A DNA stretch of 53,695 bases from Chromatiales bacterium (GCA_027032075.1 JALVOC010000007.1:1-53695), one strand, 5' to 3'. Numbered from the stretch's first letter, positions 17,866 through 26,546 are shown. Notes: generated by a model from the letters alone, not told the origin. Program-made: numbers and translations.

Positions 17866-18912
17866 TCAGCTGTGAAAATCGTAAGTACGGATCTTGTCGC
17901 GGGTGCAGCGTAAATGCGTGGCGTCGATCAGCTGGCAGTCGAGTGTACGTTGCCGGCTTTTTTGGCCCACCTTGATATTGCTGCTGGCTGCGGTCACCGC
18001 GGCAGACACATCGGTGTCGTCTTCGTCCATGGCATCTGCCGTGGCTGCGTGGGGTTTGACCTCCACAATGGTGTTGACGTAGCGGATGGTAAAGCGTTTG
18101 TCCCGAAAGTTGACCAACTGGGCCTCGGTATCAAATACGATAGTCTCCGCATCGGTATTGCGTTTTTGTTTCACTGTCTTGCAATGAATGGAGGTCGTGC
18201 CGTTTCGCTGGCATTGGCTGATGGCCGATGGCAGATAGGCGGTCGGGTGATTGTGATCCAGCCACTTGTTATTAAGCACCGTCTCCAAGGTGGATATACT
18301 GTTCGGTTTACCCTTTTTCCCGCTACTGCTTGTTGCCTTGTTGCTGACGGCGATGGTGGCGGTTGCCTTGCTGGCGCCAGCAGGTGCGGATGGCGCCGGT
18401 TTTTGCGCCTTGAGTTTTGCCAGCTTGCTGCTGGCGCGGTAATCCCCGCCTTTCAGCGCCTGGTTATACCAGTAAAGCGCCTTGTCCCGGTTCTTCGCCA
18501 CGCCGGTTCCCCATTCATACATCATTCCGAGCTGGTATTGGGCACTGGGAACACCTGCAGAGGCAGCCGCACTCAACAAGCGGTAGGCCTTGGCATGATC
18601 CTGTTTGACCCCTTTGCCGGTGAGATAGAGGGTGCCCAGCTGTGCCTTGGCGGAAAGGTTTCCGGCTTCGCTCGCTTTCTGGTACCAGGCGGCGGCCTTT
18701 TTGTAGTCGAGATCGGTGCCACGACCACGTTCATACATCCGGCCAACCTCATACATGGCGGTGACTTTGCCGACATTTGCCTGTTTGAGTTGGTTTTCAA
18801 AGCGTTCCACCAATACCCAGTCGGAACGATCGGCTTGTACGGGGGAACAAACGGACAACAAAATGATAAACAGCCCAAAATGAATTGGGTTTGGTAAAGC
18901 GGTATTTTTCAT
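17866..18912 (-). CDS. Secreted Sel1-repeat protein
   Basis: A 348-residue protein with a signal peptide (IHFGLFIILLSVCSPVQA, cleavage near residue 27). At least three Sel1-like repeats follow: AMYEVGRMYERGRGTDLDYK, AKAQLGTLYLTGKGVKQDHA and AQYQLGMMYEWGTGVAKNRD (about 50-160). A low-complexity Ala/Lys/Ser linker leads to a C-terminal domain (about 210-348) with four cysteines that I do not recognise. Sel1 repeats bind proteins, so a periplasmic adaptor role is likely; partners are unknown. It opens the run Sel1 - mutH - HDOD on the minus strand. Confidence 0.85.
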   Translation of the reverse strand: MKNTALPNPIHFGLFIILLSVCSPVQADRSDWVLVERFENQLKQANVGKVTAMYEVGRMYERGRGTDLDYKKAAAWYQKASEAGNLSAKAQLGTLYLTGKGVKQDHAKAYRLLSAAASAGVPSAQYQLGMMYEWGTGVAKNRDKALYWYNQALKGGDYRASSKLAKLKAQKPAPSAPAGASKATATIAVSNKATSSSGKKGKPNSISTLETVLNNKWLDHNHPTAYLPSAISQCQRNGTTSIHCKTVKQKRNTDAETIVFDTEAQLVNFRDKRFTIRYVNTIVEVKPHAATADAMDEDDTDVSAAVTAASSNIKVGQKSRQRTLDCQLIDATHLRCTRDKIRTYDFHS

Positions 18913-19049
18913 ATGTCAAACCAGCTACTCGTTACAACCATCCTTGGCTGGTTTAACCGAGGGTGTTACTCAATTATAGCAGGTAATAATCCGATGCAAG
19001 GTGATGGGAGGGTTGAGCCGGGGGAAAAGTCCCTATTTCTGAAGGAGTT

Positions 19050-19532
19050 TTATTGGGCTGAACGTCTCCAGTGGCCGGACTTGCCTCCCCGTTTTTCCAG
19101 TAATTGAATTCCCTCCATGCGCATTCCCCGATCCACGGCTTTGCACATATCGTAAATGGTCAGCAGAGCCACCTGGACGGCAGTCAGTGCCTCCATCTCC
19201 ACGCCGGTTTGCCCCCGCGTTTCGACAGTGGCGCTGCAATGCACCAGCTGTTGCTGTTCGTCCGTGGTGAAATCCAGCTCCACCCGGGTGAGCATCAGAG
19301 GATGGCACAGCGGTATCAGATCGGCGGTGCGTTTGGCCGCCATGATTCCGGCGATACGGGCGACCCCCAGGACGTCACCTTTTTTATGTTCGCCGGAGAG
19401 GATCAGTGCCAGGGTGTTGGCCTGCATGTGGATCCGCCCTTCGGCCACGGCAATCCGGTGGGTGGCCGCTTTCTCGCCCACGTCCACCATGTGTGCATCG
19501 CCTTCCTTGTTGAAGTGGGTCAGTTTGCTCAT
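19050..19532 (-). CDS. moaC: Cyclic pyranopterin monophosphate synthase MoaC
   Basis: Converts the GTP-derived 3',8-cyclo intermediate to cyclic pyranopterin monophosphate in molybdenum-cofactor synthesis. The 160-residue protein begins [20 protein letters not shown] and contains [19 protein letters not shown] and [15 protein letters not shown] with the conserved lysines. The ATG at 19532 matches the family start; the open frame extends further upstream without family sequence. It is transcribed away from moaD and moaE, with 85 bp between them. Confidence 0.97.
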   Translation of the reverse strand: MSKLTHFNKEGDAHMVDVGEKAATHRIAVAEGRIHMQANTLALILSGEHKKGDVLGVARIAGIMAAKRTADLIPLCHPLMLTRVELDFTTDEQQQLVHCSATVETRGQTGVEMEALTAVQVALLTIYDMCKAVDRGMRMEGIQLLEKRGGKSGHWRRSAQ

Positions 19533-19617
19533 GCTGAAAGTTGTTGCCAAAGAGGTTGGGGTTGCCAGATTCACATGATAGGCTGTGCCTGTTTGTATCG
19601 CAATGCCGGAAATAACC

Positions 19618-19851
19618 ATGACCATAGCAGTAAAATTCTTTGCCAGTCTGCGGGAGCAGGTGGGGACAGGGGAAGTCGAGTTAATGCCGGAGCAGGCGCG
19701 TTCCGTGGCAGAAGTCTGGTCGCAGGCCACCGCGGATCAACCAATGCCGGCCAATACGCTGATGGCGGTAAACATGGACTACGTCGATGCAGCGCATCCG
19801 GTCACCGATGGTGATGAGGTGGCCTTTTTCCCACCCGTTACAGGAGGCTAG
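19618..19851 (+). CDS. moaD: Molybdopterin synthase sulfur carrier subunit MoaD
   Basis: A 77-residue ubiquitin-like protein ending in [10 protein letters not shown]; the terminal Gly-Gly is adenylated and thiocarboxylated to donate sulfur to the pterin. The start [16 protein letters not shown] at 19618 is typical. The stop codon abuts the moaE start with no gap, and the two products form the synthase complex. Confidence 0.96.
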   Translation: MTIAVKFFASLREQVGTGEVELMPEQARSVAEVWSQATADQPMPANTLMAVNMDYVDAAHPVTDGDEVAFFPPVTGG

Positions 19852-20289
19852 ATGCGGATCGAGGTTCGTGACAATCTGTTTGATCCTTTTGCAGAAGTAA
19901 GCCGTTATCAACAACAGCATCTGCCTGCGGGCAAGTATGGTGCCACCGCTGTTTTCGTCGGCAGCATGCGGGATTTTAATCAGGGTGATGCGGTTCAGCA
20001 GATGACCCTCGAACATTATCCTGGCATGACCGAGAACTATCTTCGCAAGATCGGTGAGGAGGCGGCCTCCCGTTGGGATATCATAGACAGCCTGATCATT
20101 CACCGTGTCGGCGAAATCCGGCCGGATGAACCAATCGTTGTGGTGGCAGTCTGGTCTGCGCACCGCGGTGACGCCTTCGAGGCGAGCCGTTACCTCATGG
20201 AAGAACTCAAAGCCCGTGCCCCCTTCTGGAAGAAAGAGACATTGCACAACGGCAGCCGCTGGGTGGAAAAGAATACGCCGGCTTCCTGA
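19852..20289 (+). CDS. moaE: Molybdopterin synthase catalytic subunit MoaE
   Basis: A 145-residue catalytic partner of MoaD that inserts two sulfurs into cyclic pyranopterin monophosphate. Recognisable blocks are GATAVFVGSMRDFNQG, LEHYPGMTE, HRVGEIRPDEPIVVVAVWSA, and the lysine-rich active-site segment KARAPFWKKE. The stop codon lies within the outermost bases of a dispersed palindromic repeat that fills the gap to the next gene. Confidence 0.97.
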   Translation: MRIEVRDNLFDPFAEVSRYQQQHLPAGKYGATAVFVGSMRDFNQGDAVQQMTLEHYPGMTENYLRKIGEEAASRWDIIDSLIIHRVGEIRPDEPIVVVAVWSAHRGDAFEASRYLMEELKARAPFWKKETLHNGSRWVEKNTPAS

Positions 20290-20361
20290 ACAGGTGTTTT
20301 GAATGTTACCCCCCACTTACGCCACGGAACAGCAGGGCTGGCATCTGGTGTCCTGATTTAG
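20286..20361. repeat. Dispersed palindromic repeat, decayed copy 4
   Basis: CTGAACAGGTGTTTTGAATG then CCACTTACGCCACGG is the inverse of the 8081-8129 copy, with a few changes. CTGGTGTCCTGATTTAG at 20345-20361 looks like a right end that lost about nine bases. It exactly fills the space between the convergent moaE and phosphoesterase genes, and its left end supplies the moaE stop codon. Confidence 0.6.
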
Positions 20362-20365
20362 CGGA

Positions 20366-20923
20366 TCAGGCGTGTTTCGTCACAGGCGGACGGTTGACGG
20401 CCAGCATTTCATCAACCGGTACGTTATAAATCTCAAATTCCATCCGTTTCAGATCGCCCAGGACATAGGTCGGTGTGGCACCCACGCCGCCCACGGTGCC
20501 GGGATTGATGAAAAGGGTTTCCTGTTGACGCATGTTGGCGATGCGCTCCACGCTTGCGCGATGGTCATGCCCACAGCAGACGATATCCCAATCCCCGGTG
20601 GTGGCCATGGCGCGGGCATAGTGGGGGTAATGGACGAGGAAAATTCGCCTGCCGGCCAGTTCGATACCTGCGTCCTGCCCGTGGTAGTGGACCACACTGT
20701 CAGGGTCGTGGGACAGTTGGGCCAGACTGAAGGTGTCACCGCTGTTGTTCCCATGGATCACGTGTACCGGCAGGCCGATGGGATTGAGGATTTTCAATGT
20801 GGTGGGAGCGACCACATCACCGCAGTGCAAGACCGCCTCGGCACCGCGAGAGCGGGCATCCTCTACCGCGGCTGCCAGGAGAAAGCGGTTGTCGTGGCTG
20901 TCGGAGACAATACAGATTTTCAT
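20366..20923 (-). CDS. YfcE/MJ0936-type metallophosphoesterase
   Basis: A 185-residue calcineurin-like phosphoesterase. Metal-ligand motifs are in order: SDSHDN near residue 7, CGDVV near 34, GNNSGD near 58 (family usually GNCD or GNND), and CGHDHRASVE with FINPGTVG. Family members hydrolyse phosphodiesters in vitro; the natural substrate here is unknown. It lies 12 bp downstream of ppa on the same strand, so the two are probably cotranscribed. Confidence 0.92.
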   Translation of the reverse strand: MKICIVSDSHDNRFLLAAAVEDARSRGAEAVLHCGDVVAPTTLKILNPIGLPVHVIHGNNSGDTFSLAQLSHDPDSVVHYHGQDAGIELAGRRIFLVHYPHYARAMATTGDWDIVCCGHDHRASVERIANMRQQETLFINPGTVGGVGATPTYVLGDLKRMEFEIYNVPVDEMLAVNRPPVTKHA

Positions 20924-20935
20924 ATTCCGCGGATC

Positions 20936-21484
20936 CTAGAAACAGGGTTTCTCGGGCGCTTGCTGGTAGCGTTCGATGGCGGTGAGGATTTCCTTGCAGG
21001 CCTCATCGGAGCCACTCCAACCCTCAATCTTGACCCATTTGCCTTCCTCCAGATCCTTATAGTGCTCAAAGAAGTGGGCAATCTGGTTCAGCAGCAGTGC
21101 CGGCATGTCATCCGGTCCGTTTGCGTGCTGATAGAGTTTGCAGAGTTTGTCGATGGGGACGGCCAACAGCTTGGCGTCCGGTCCGGCTTCATCGCTCATT
21201 TTCAACACGCCGAGGGGGCGGCAGCGGATGACCGAACCGCTGATCAGGGGAATGGGTGTGACCACCAGCACATCCACCGGATCTCCATCCTCTGAGAGGG
21301 TATGGGGGATATAACCGTAGTTGCAGGGATAGTGCATTGCGGTATTCATGAAACGATCCACAAACATGGCGCCGGTTTCCTTATCCACCTCATACTTCAC
21401 CGGGTCGCTATGGGAGGGGATCTCGATAATGACGTTGATTTCGTCGGGAACATTTTTACCCGGGTTGACTCTGTCCAGGTTCAT
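20936..21484 (-). CDS. ppa: Inorganic pyrophosphatase (family I)
   Basis: Hydrolyses pyrophosphate and so drives biosynthesis. The 182-residue protein has the family I signature [13 protein letters not shown] with its metal-binding aspartates, NYGYIPHTL, and the conserved KVEGW-like KWVKIEGW near the end. The ATG at 21484 has GAGG upstream and gives the typical start [18 protein letters not shown]. The reading frame is open further upstream, but without family sequence. Confidence 0.96.
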   Translation of the reverse strand: MNLDRVNPGKNVPDEINVIIEIPSHSDPVKYEVDKETGAMFVDRFMNTAMHYPCNYGYIPHTLSEDGDPVDVLVVTPIPLISGSVIRCRPLGVLKMSDEAGPDAKLLAVPIDKLCKLYQHANGPDDMPALLLNQIAHFFEHYKDLEEGKWVKIEGWSGSDEACKEILTAIERYQQAPEKPCF

Positions 21485-21787
21485 TTGAATATGCCTCGGT
21501 TGATTAATGTTAGCCGGAAAAAGGCGGGCTATTCTAACAGTGTCGCAGGAAAAAACAGAATTTGTTGTTATGCTTGGGTGGTGTCCGGGCGGCAGTATCC
21601 AGATGTGGCGAGCCTGGAAACGCTTATTGAGGGGGGCAATGTCACAAACGATATGCAAATTTACCGCTAAATCACATTGACTTAACCCGGGTCTGGGATT
21701 AGTTTTAAACGACTAACCCCGGCAGGCACCTGGCTGCTTGAATAGGGTGTTTTTTCCACAATAACGGCCAACGGAGTGAAATAAAAA
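21485..21787. other. Intergenic stretch between divergent ppa and the tailed adenylate kinase
   Basis: About 300 bp presumably holding both promoters. A short A-rich leader and ACGGAGTG lie before the kinase ATG. No RNA or repeat structure stands out. Confidence 0.35.
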
Positions 21788-23281
21788 ATGAGAATTGTCT
21801 TGATTGGGGCGCCGGGTGGCGGCAAAGGCACCCAGGCCAAAAAATTAGTTGAAAAATACGGTATCCCACAGATTTCCACAGGCGACCTGCTGCGAGAAGC
21901 TGTTGCGGCAGGCTCTCCTCTTGGGTTACGCGCCAAGGCAGCGATGGAAGCGGGACAACTGGTTTCCGACGATATTGTGCTTGGCATGATTCGGGAACGT
22001 TTGGGCAAGCCGGATGCAGAAAAGGGGTTCATCCTCGATGGTTTTCCGCGCAATATTCCCCAGGCAGAGGCCCTGGACAAAATGCTGGATGAGATGGGTA
22101 AACCCTTGCAGGTCAGCCTGCTGATCGACGTCGATTTCAAGGTGCTGATGCAGCGGCTCACCGGTCGCCGCACCTGTGGGCATTGCGGAGCTATTTATAA
22201 CATCTATTCGTCACCACCCCGTATTCCCGGTCGTTGTGACAGATGTGGTGGTGAACTTGAACAGCGGGCGGATGACAACGAGGAGACCGTCAGTAAACGT
22301 CTCCATGTATATGAAGCGCAGACGGCGCCGCTGATTGATTATTACCGCAAACAGGGGATTCTCCGCACGGTGCAGGGGATCGGGGAAATTGATGATATTT
22401 TTGCTGCCATCGTCCGTGTTCTGGAAACCCTGCCAGAGGAGCGCAAACCCGCAGCGGCGCCTGAAGCTGCCGAGGTGAAAGCACCTGCAGAAAAGAAAGA
22501 AACGGTCGAGAAAAAAGTTGCCAAGAAGAAGGCAGCCAAGAAGAAGGCCACCAAGAAGAAGGCAGCAAAGAAGAAGGCCGCCAAGAAGAAGGCAGCCAAG
22601 AAGAAGGTAGCCAAGAAGAAGGCCGCCAAGAAGAAGGTAGCCAAGAAGAAGGTAGCCAAGAAGAAGGTAGCCAAGAAGAAGGCCGCCAAGAAGAAGGCCG
22701 CCAAGAAGAAGGCCGCCAAGAAGAAGGCCGCCAAGAAGAAGGCCGCCAAGAAGAAGGCCGCCAAGAAGAAGGCCGCCAAGAAGAAGGCAGCCAAGAAGAA
22801 GGCAGCCAAGAAGAAGGCCGCCAAGAAGAAGGCCGCCAAGAAGAAGGCCGCCAAGAAGAAGGTAGCCAAGAAGAAGGCCGCCAAGAAGAAGGCAGCCAAG
22901 AAGAAGGCCGCCAAGAAGAAGGCCGCCAAGAAGAAGGCCGCCAAGAAGAAGGCCGCCAAGAAGAAGGCCGCCAAGAAGAAGGCCGCCAAGAAGAAGGCAG
23001 CCAAGAAGAAGGCCGCCAAGAAGAAGGCCGCCAAGAAGAAGGCCGCCAAGAAGAAGGTAGCCAAGAAGAAGGCCGCCAAGAAGAAGGCAGCCAAGAAGAA
23101 GGCCGCCAAGAAAAAGGCCGCCAAGAAGAAGGTAGCCAAGAAGAAGGCAGCCAAGAAGAAGGCCGCCAAGAAGAAGGCCGCCAAGAAGAAGGCAGCCAAG
23201 AAGAAGGCAGCCAAGAAGAAGGCAGCCAAGAAAAAGGTAGCCAGGAAAAAGGCGAAAAAGAAAGCGAGACGACGTCGCTAA
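21788..23281 (+). CDS. adk: Second adenylate kinase with a 49-unit lysine-rich C-terminal tail
   Basis: Residues 1-216 are a complete adenylate kinase: P-loop [10 protein letters not shown] at 8-17, [25 protein letters not shown], and a zinc-type LID with C130, C133, C150 and C153. A short Ala/Pro/Glu linker (about 217-243) leads into 49 tandem pentapeptides of the form X-A-K-K-K, X being mostly Ala or Val (residues 244-488), and a final AKKKARRRR. The tail is half lysine, resembles the C-terminal domain of histone H1 and related bacterial nucleoid proteins, and should bind DNA, RNA or polyphosphate. Total length is 497 residues, about 280 more than normal. A strong terminator follows, and the gene is monocistronic. 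Confidence 0.95.
   Translation: MRIVLIGAPGGGKGTQAKKLVEKYGIPQISTGDLLREAVAAGSPLGLRAKAAMEAGQLVSDDIVLGMIRERLGKPDAEKGFILDGFPRNIPQAEALDKMLDEMGKPLQVSLLIDVDFKVLMQRLTGRRTCGHCGAIYNIYSSPPRIPGRCDRCGGELEQRADDNEETVSKRLHVYEAQTAPLIDYYRKQGILRTVQGIGEIDDIFAAIVRVLETLPEERKPAAAPEAAEVKAPAEKKETVEKKVAKKKAAKKKATKKKAAKKKAAKKKAAKKKVAKKKAAKKKVAKKKVAKKKVAKKKAAKKKAAKKKAAKKKAAKKKAAKKKAAKKKAAKKKAAKKKAAKKKAAKKKAAKKKAAKKKVAKKKAAKKKAAKKKAAKKKAAKKKAAKKKAAKKKAAKKKAAKKKAAKKKAAKKKAAKKKAAKKKVAKKKAAKKKAAKKKAAKKKAAKKKVAKKKAAKKKAAKKKAAKKKAAKKKAAKKKAAKKKVARKKAKKKARRRR
22517..23251 (+). repeat. 49 in-frame tandem copies of a 15-bp unit coding X-A-K-K-K
   Basis: The stretch is exactly 735 bp (49 x 15) with no length-changing error. Most units read AAGAAGAAGGCCGCC or a one-base variant (GCA or GTA in place of the first GCC). 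The near identity at DNA level, including synonymous positions, points to recent expansion by slippage or unequal recombination. The last unit, VARKK, is diverged. It is coding, not CRISPR: there are no spacers. Confidence 0.95.
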
Positions 23282-23289
23282 GGAAAAAA

Positions 23290-23319
23290 GGCCAGAGCAT
23301 CATGACTCTGGCCTTTTTG
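23290..23319 (+). terminator. Rho-independent terminator after the tailed adenylate kinase
   Basis: GGCCAGAG and CTCTGGCC form a perfect stem around CATCATGA, followed by TTTTTG; A residues on the other side make it potentially bidirectional. It begins nine bases after the stop codon. Confidence 0.9.
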
Positions 23320-23493
23320 TTTAAAAACGGGGGAATTTTACCCGTGGGCAACGCTTTTTGTTTGCAGTTTGCAATAAAATCGTTGTTTTTCGCATTACAT
23401 CCTGGTGATGTTTTTCTCTGCAAGTAAAATGGTGGCGATTTTGGGACAAGTATGCCCGGATATTTTCTTGTTAAGAATATTAAGGAGTGAGAT

Positions 23494-23934
23494 ATGAAAA
23501 ATCTGAAATTCCTGTTTTTGTTGTTAATTGCCGCCGTCATGAGCGGCTGTGCAGTAACAGGTGATTCAAAGGAAGATGGTATTCATAAAGTGGTCATTCA
23601 GGTAAGTACCAATGATGCGCGTACACAAAAAATTGCCCTGAATAACGCCGTCAACCTGCAGAAAGCGTATGGTGCCGGGAATGTTGTGGTTGAAATCGTT
23701 GCCTATGGCCCTGGCCTGAGCCTTCTTACGGTAAAAAACAAACAAAGCCGGCGGGTTAAAAGCCTCGCAGTGGATGATGATTTTACCTTCAGTGCCTGCA
23801 ATAATACGATGAACAAGATCAAGAAGAAAAAAGGCAAATATCCGAAATTGACCGAAGGTGTCCAGATTGTTCCCTCCGGTGTGGCGCGGGCGGTGGAATT
23901 ACAGGAACAGGGTTACGCTTATATTCGTCCTTGA
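23494..23934 (+). CDS. DsrE-like lipoprotein
   Basis: A 146-residue protein with a lipoprotein signal: a hydrophobic stretch then VMSGC, the lipidated cysteine being residue 19. The mature part follows the DsrE/DsrF fold pattern (KVVIQVSTNDARTQKIALNN, VVVEIVAYGPGLSLL, FSACNNTMNKI), including the cysteine in the FxxCxNTM position. Cytoplasmic DsrE proteins carry sulfur in sulfur oxidation; family members with export signals are less well known. The predicted place is the outer leaflet of the inner membrane or the inner face of the outer membrane. AAGGAG precedes the ATG. The gene is monocistronic. Confidence 0.85.
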   Translation: MKNLKFLFLLLIAAVMSGCAVTGDSKEDGIHKVVIQVSTNDARTQKIALNNAVNLQKAYGAGNVVVEIVAYGPGLSLLTVKNKQSRRVKSLAVDDDFTFSACNNTMNKIKKKKGKYPKLTEGVQIVPSGVARAVELQEQGYAYIRP

Positions 23935-23953
23935 TACCATCTCAGCCAATAGC

Positions 23954-23981
23954 AAAAGGCGGGGTTCCCCCGCCTTTTTTA
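23954..23981. terminator. Bidirectional terminator between convergent lipoprotein genes
   Basis: AAAAGGCGGGG and CCCCGCCTTTT form a near-perfect stem with T runs on both strands. It serves the DsrE-like gene on the plus strand and overlaps the last codons of the small lipoprotein gene on the minus strand. Confidence 0.88.
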
Positions 23982-24191
23982 TTGCTGTTCTGACTGTTGC
24001 TTGATCGCATCGAGTTGTTGCTGCTGGCGCAGCAATTCCGGATTGAGCCGTTTTTGCAATTGTTCGGCCTGCTCCAGGGTTTCTGCCTGTTGTTGCAACA
24101 TATGGTTCTCTCCCTTTCCCTCCTGTTGCCGATCACAGCCAAAGCAGATGCTTATTCCCAGCAGAAAGATCATCAGCAGTGTTTTCTCCAT
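23979..24191 (-). CDS. Small putative lipoprotein
   Basis: A 70-residue protein with a signal-like start (MEKTLLMIFLLGISICFGC, possible lipidated cysteine at 19, although the residues before it are not ideal). A glutamine-rich helix of coiled-coil character follows (QQQAETLEQAEQLQKRL, LLRQQQQLDAIKQQSEQQ). Translation is supported by AAGGAAATAGTC before the ATG, and the gene starts two bases after the stop of the clsB-like gene. This makes it the last gene of rnd - clsB-like - lipoprotein. Its function is unknown. Confidence 0.7.
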   Translation of the reverse strand: MEKTLLMIFLLGISICFGCDRQQEGKGENHMLQQQAETLEQAEQLQKRLNPELLRQQQQLDAIKQQSEQQ

Positions 24192-24193
24192 GA

Positions 24194-25366
24194 CTATTTC
24201 CTTGGTGTGGTTTTTTTACGCCAGTAGTGCCGACCCAGCATTTCCACTAAGTGTACAAAACGTCCCCAGAACCATTCGCGCATGCGCCGATGCAGGGGGC
24301 GGATACGCCAGTCGCTGTAGAGGATTTCAATACTGTTATTAAAGTCCTTTTCCAGCACGGTCACCACCTTTTCGGCAAAAACAGTGTCATCGATTTCCTG
24401 GTTGGCATCCAGATTCCAGTGCTGGTTCCAGCGATCCAGATTGCTGGAGCCGATGGAAATCCAGCTGTCACATAACTGGAGCTTGGCGTGAATAAAACGG
24501 GGCTGGTATTCAAAAATGCGAACCCCGGCGCGCAACAGGCGGGTGTAATAACCGCGGCTGGCGTGACTGACCCAGGGATGGTCGCTGATCGGGCCGGGCA
24601 CCAGGATGCGAACGTCGATCCTCTGGCGTGCCGCTTTGCGCAGGGTGCGCCGCAGCCGTCTGGAGATGATGAAATAGGGGGTGCTGATCCAGATACGGCG
24701 CTCCGCCGTACGGCAGCGTTTGATCAGCGAGCGGTTGATCTCCTGACGGCCGAATCCTTCTGCCAGGCTGATACGGCCGAGCAGATTGCTGCTGCTGGGG
24801 GCGACTGCCAATACCGGCAGGCTGCTGGGTTTGCCGGTGGCTTTTTGCCAGGTGCGTGAAAAAAGTTCCAGCCAGTCCTGCAGGACGTTGCCTTCGATGC
24901 GTAACATGAACTCGTGCCAGCTTTTATCGGGCAGACCGGGGCGGGCAAAATCATCGGTGATGCCGGCGCCGCCCACGAAGGCGACAGTGGCGTCGATAAT
25001 GATCAATTTGCGGTGATCGCGCCGCAGGTTGTGAAACAGATTGCGTAAACGCAAGGGATTATAAAAAACCAGCTGGATACCATTTTGCTGCAGACGTTCA
25101 CGATCGGCCTGCTTTAGTCCCATGCTGCCGTAGTCATCCAGCAGCACGAAAATATTGACGCCGCGTTGGCGGGCGGCAAGCAACGCCTCGATGAACCGGC
25201 TTGCGATTTTGCCCGATTCCATCAGATAGGTTTCAAGACAGATAAATTTTTCCGCTTCCTTGATGGCGTCAAGGATGCAGGGATAAAACTGCCGGCCATC
25301 AACCAGCAACTCAAAGCGGTTGCCATCGCGCCAGGGATAATAGTATTTGTTTTTATACTTGGCCAT
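24194..25366 (-). CDS. clsB: Phospholipase D family protein, cardiolipin synthase B-like
   Basis: A 390-residue protein with two HKD motifs: DHRKLIIID (about residue 115) and HAKLQLCD (about 288), each followed by the Gly/Asn residues of the PLD active site (FVGGAGITDD, ISIGSSNLDRWN). It lacks N-terminal membrane helices, as ClsB does, and resembles it in the start WRDGNRFELLVDGRQFYP. It probably makes cardiolipin or a related lipid at the inner membrane. The start overlaps the end of rnd by 14 bp. Confidence 0.88.
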   Translation of the reverse strand: MAKYKNKYYYPWRDGNRFELLVDGRQFYPCILDAIKEAEKFICLETYLMESGKIASRFIEALLAARQRGVNIFVLLDDYGSMGLKQADRERLQQNGIQLVFYNPLRLRNLFHNLRRDHRKLIIIDATVAFVGGAGITDDFARPGLPDKSWHEFMLRIEGNVLQDWLELFSRTWQKATGKPSSLPVLAVAPSSSNLLGRISLAEGFGRQEINRSLIKRCRTAERRIWISTPYFIISRRLRRTLRKAARQRIDVRILVPGPISDHPWVSHASRGYYTRLLRAGVRIFEYQPRFIHAKLQLCDSWISIGSSNLDRWNQHWNLDANQEIDDTVFAEKVVTVLEKDFNNSIEILYSDWRIRPLHRRMREWFWGRFVHLVEMLGRHYWRKKTTPRK

Positions 25367-26546
25367 CTTGATCGCTTTCAAGCCTGTTTGCACAAAGCCG
25401 GCCCTGTTCAACCCGCAGTGAGATACGGCCTGCCAGCATATCCAACAGGGGCTGGCCTGCGATATGCGCACGCCAGCCGTGCAACAGGGGGAGATCGCGC
25501 TCACCGCGGACCAGTTTTTCGATCTCCTTGCGGGTGGTCAGCGAAGCCGGGCTGATCTGGTTTTCAGCGGCCAGCGTCTTCAGATATGTCATCAGTATAT
25601 CAACGAGACACTCTTCCTCGAGAGTGGGGCGCTGATAAGCGGCAGTTGCCGGCCACTCTTCTTTGGGCAGCGCAAGCGCGGCCTGGATTTCCTGGATAAG
25701 CTCCTCGCCATGGTTTTTTACCAGTGCGGCGGAAAAGCCCCGTATTTTCGCCAGTTTCTCCACGCTGGTGGGCGCCTGGCGTGCGAGAGAGAGCAGCAGA
25801 TCATCGGCCAGGATCCATTTACGCGGTTTGTCGCGTTTGCGGGCCTTTATTTCCCGCCAAGCCGCGAGTTTTTGCAGGATCGCCAACTGCTGCGGTTTGA
25901 GTTTGCCGTGCCCGCTGACCCGTTTCCAGCTGTCGGCCGGGTCCTTTTCATACAATGCGGCTTGTCCCAGCTCGGCAAAATCCTCCGTGAGCCAGTCGAG
26001 CCGGTTGCGCTGGCGAAGTTGTTGCTGAATCAGGGGATAGAGTTGCAGCAGGTATCGCACGTCATCGGCGGCATATGCCAGCTGCTTCTCGCTCAACGGG
26101 CGTTGTGACCAGTCTGTGCGTACCGCGGTTTTGTCGAGTTGAACTCCGAGCATGTTTTCCACCAGTTTGGCGTAGCCGATTTGATCATTATAACCAAGCA
26201 GTGCAGCGGCGATTTGTGTATCAAATACGGGGGTGGGGACGCGCCCCCACAAGTCGTGGAAGATTTCCAGATCCTGACGCGCTGCGTGCAGAAGGATGAG
26301 TTTGTCCTTTGCATAGAATATTTCCAGTAATGCATCGAGATTATCCAATGCCAGCGGGTCGATACACGCGACGCAGTCCCGGCTGGCGACCTGTAGCAGG
26401 CACAATCGGGCAAAATAGGTTTTTTCACGGATGAATTCGGTATCCACGGCAATAACATCGGCGTGTCGCAGTTTGTGGCACAGCTGTTCGAGTGCTTGCG
26501 GAGTGTCGACATATTCTGCCTGGCTGGTCTGTGCATGTTTTGGCAT
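25353..26546 (-). CDS. rnd: Ribonuclease D
   Basis: A 3'-5' exoribonuclease that trims tRNA precursors. The 397-residue protein has the DEDD motifs VDTEFIREKTY (about residue 35), LLHAARQDLEIF (about 85) and QLAYAADDVRYL (about 160), followed by an HRDC domain (about 210-290, with REIKARKRDKPRKWILADD) and the family C-terminal region. It is divergent from the membrane-protein gene at 26640 and is the first gene of a three-gene minus-strand operon. Confidence 0.95.
   Translation of the reverse strand: MPKHAQTSQAEYVDTPQALEQLCHKLRHADVIAVDTEFIREKTYFARLCLLQVASRDCVACIDPLALDNLDALLEIFYAKDKLILLHAARQDLEIFHDLWGRVPTPVFDTQIAAALLGYNDQIGYAKLVENMLGVQLDKTAVRTDWSQRPLSEKQLAYAADDVRYLLQLYPLIQQQLRQRNRLDWLTEDFAELGQAALYEKDPADSWKRVSGHGKLKPQQLAILQKLAAWREIKARKRDKPRKWILADDLLLSLARQAPTSVEKLAKIRGFSAALVKNHGEELIQEIQAALALPKEEWPATAAYQRPTLEEECLVDILMTYLKTLAAENQISPASLTTRKEIEKLVRGERDLPLLHGWRAHIAGQPLLDMLAGRISLRVEQGRLCANRLESDQDGQV

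Noticed and set aside
17914-18897. A 327-residue plus-strand frame opposite the Sel1-repeat gene
   Set aside because: Shadow frame; the minus strand has a signal peptide and Sel1 repeats, and this frame has no recognisable domain.
22517-23251. Regular 15-bp repeats as a possible CRISPR or satellite
   Set aside because: There are no spacers, the unit is a multiple of three, and the frame stays open to a fitting stop codon; it is a protein repeat.
22290-23540. Long minus-strand reading frames opposite the lysine-tailed adenylate kinase (poly F-L-A-A-F and S-S-W-R-P patterns)
   Set aside because: They are the mirror image of the 15-bp coding repeat, which lacks stops in several frames. The kinase on the other strand has all family motifs.
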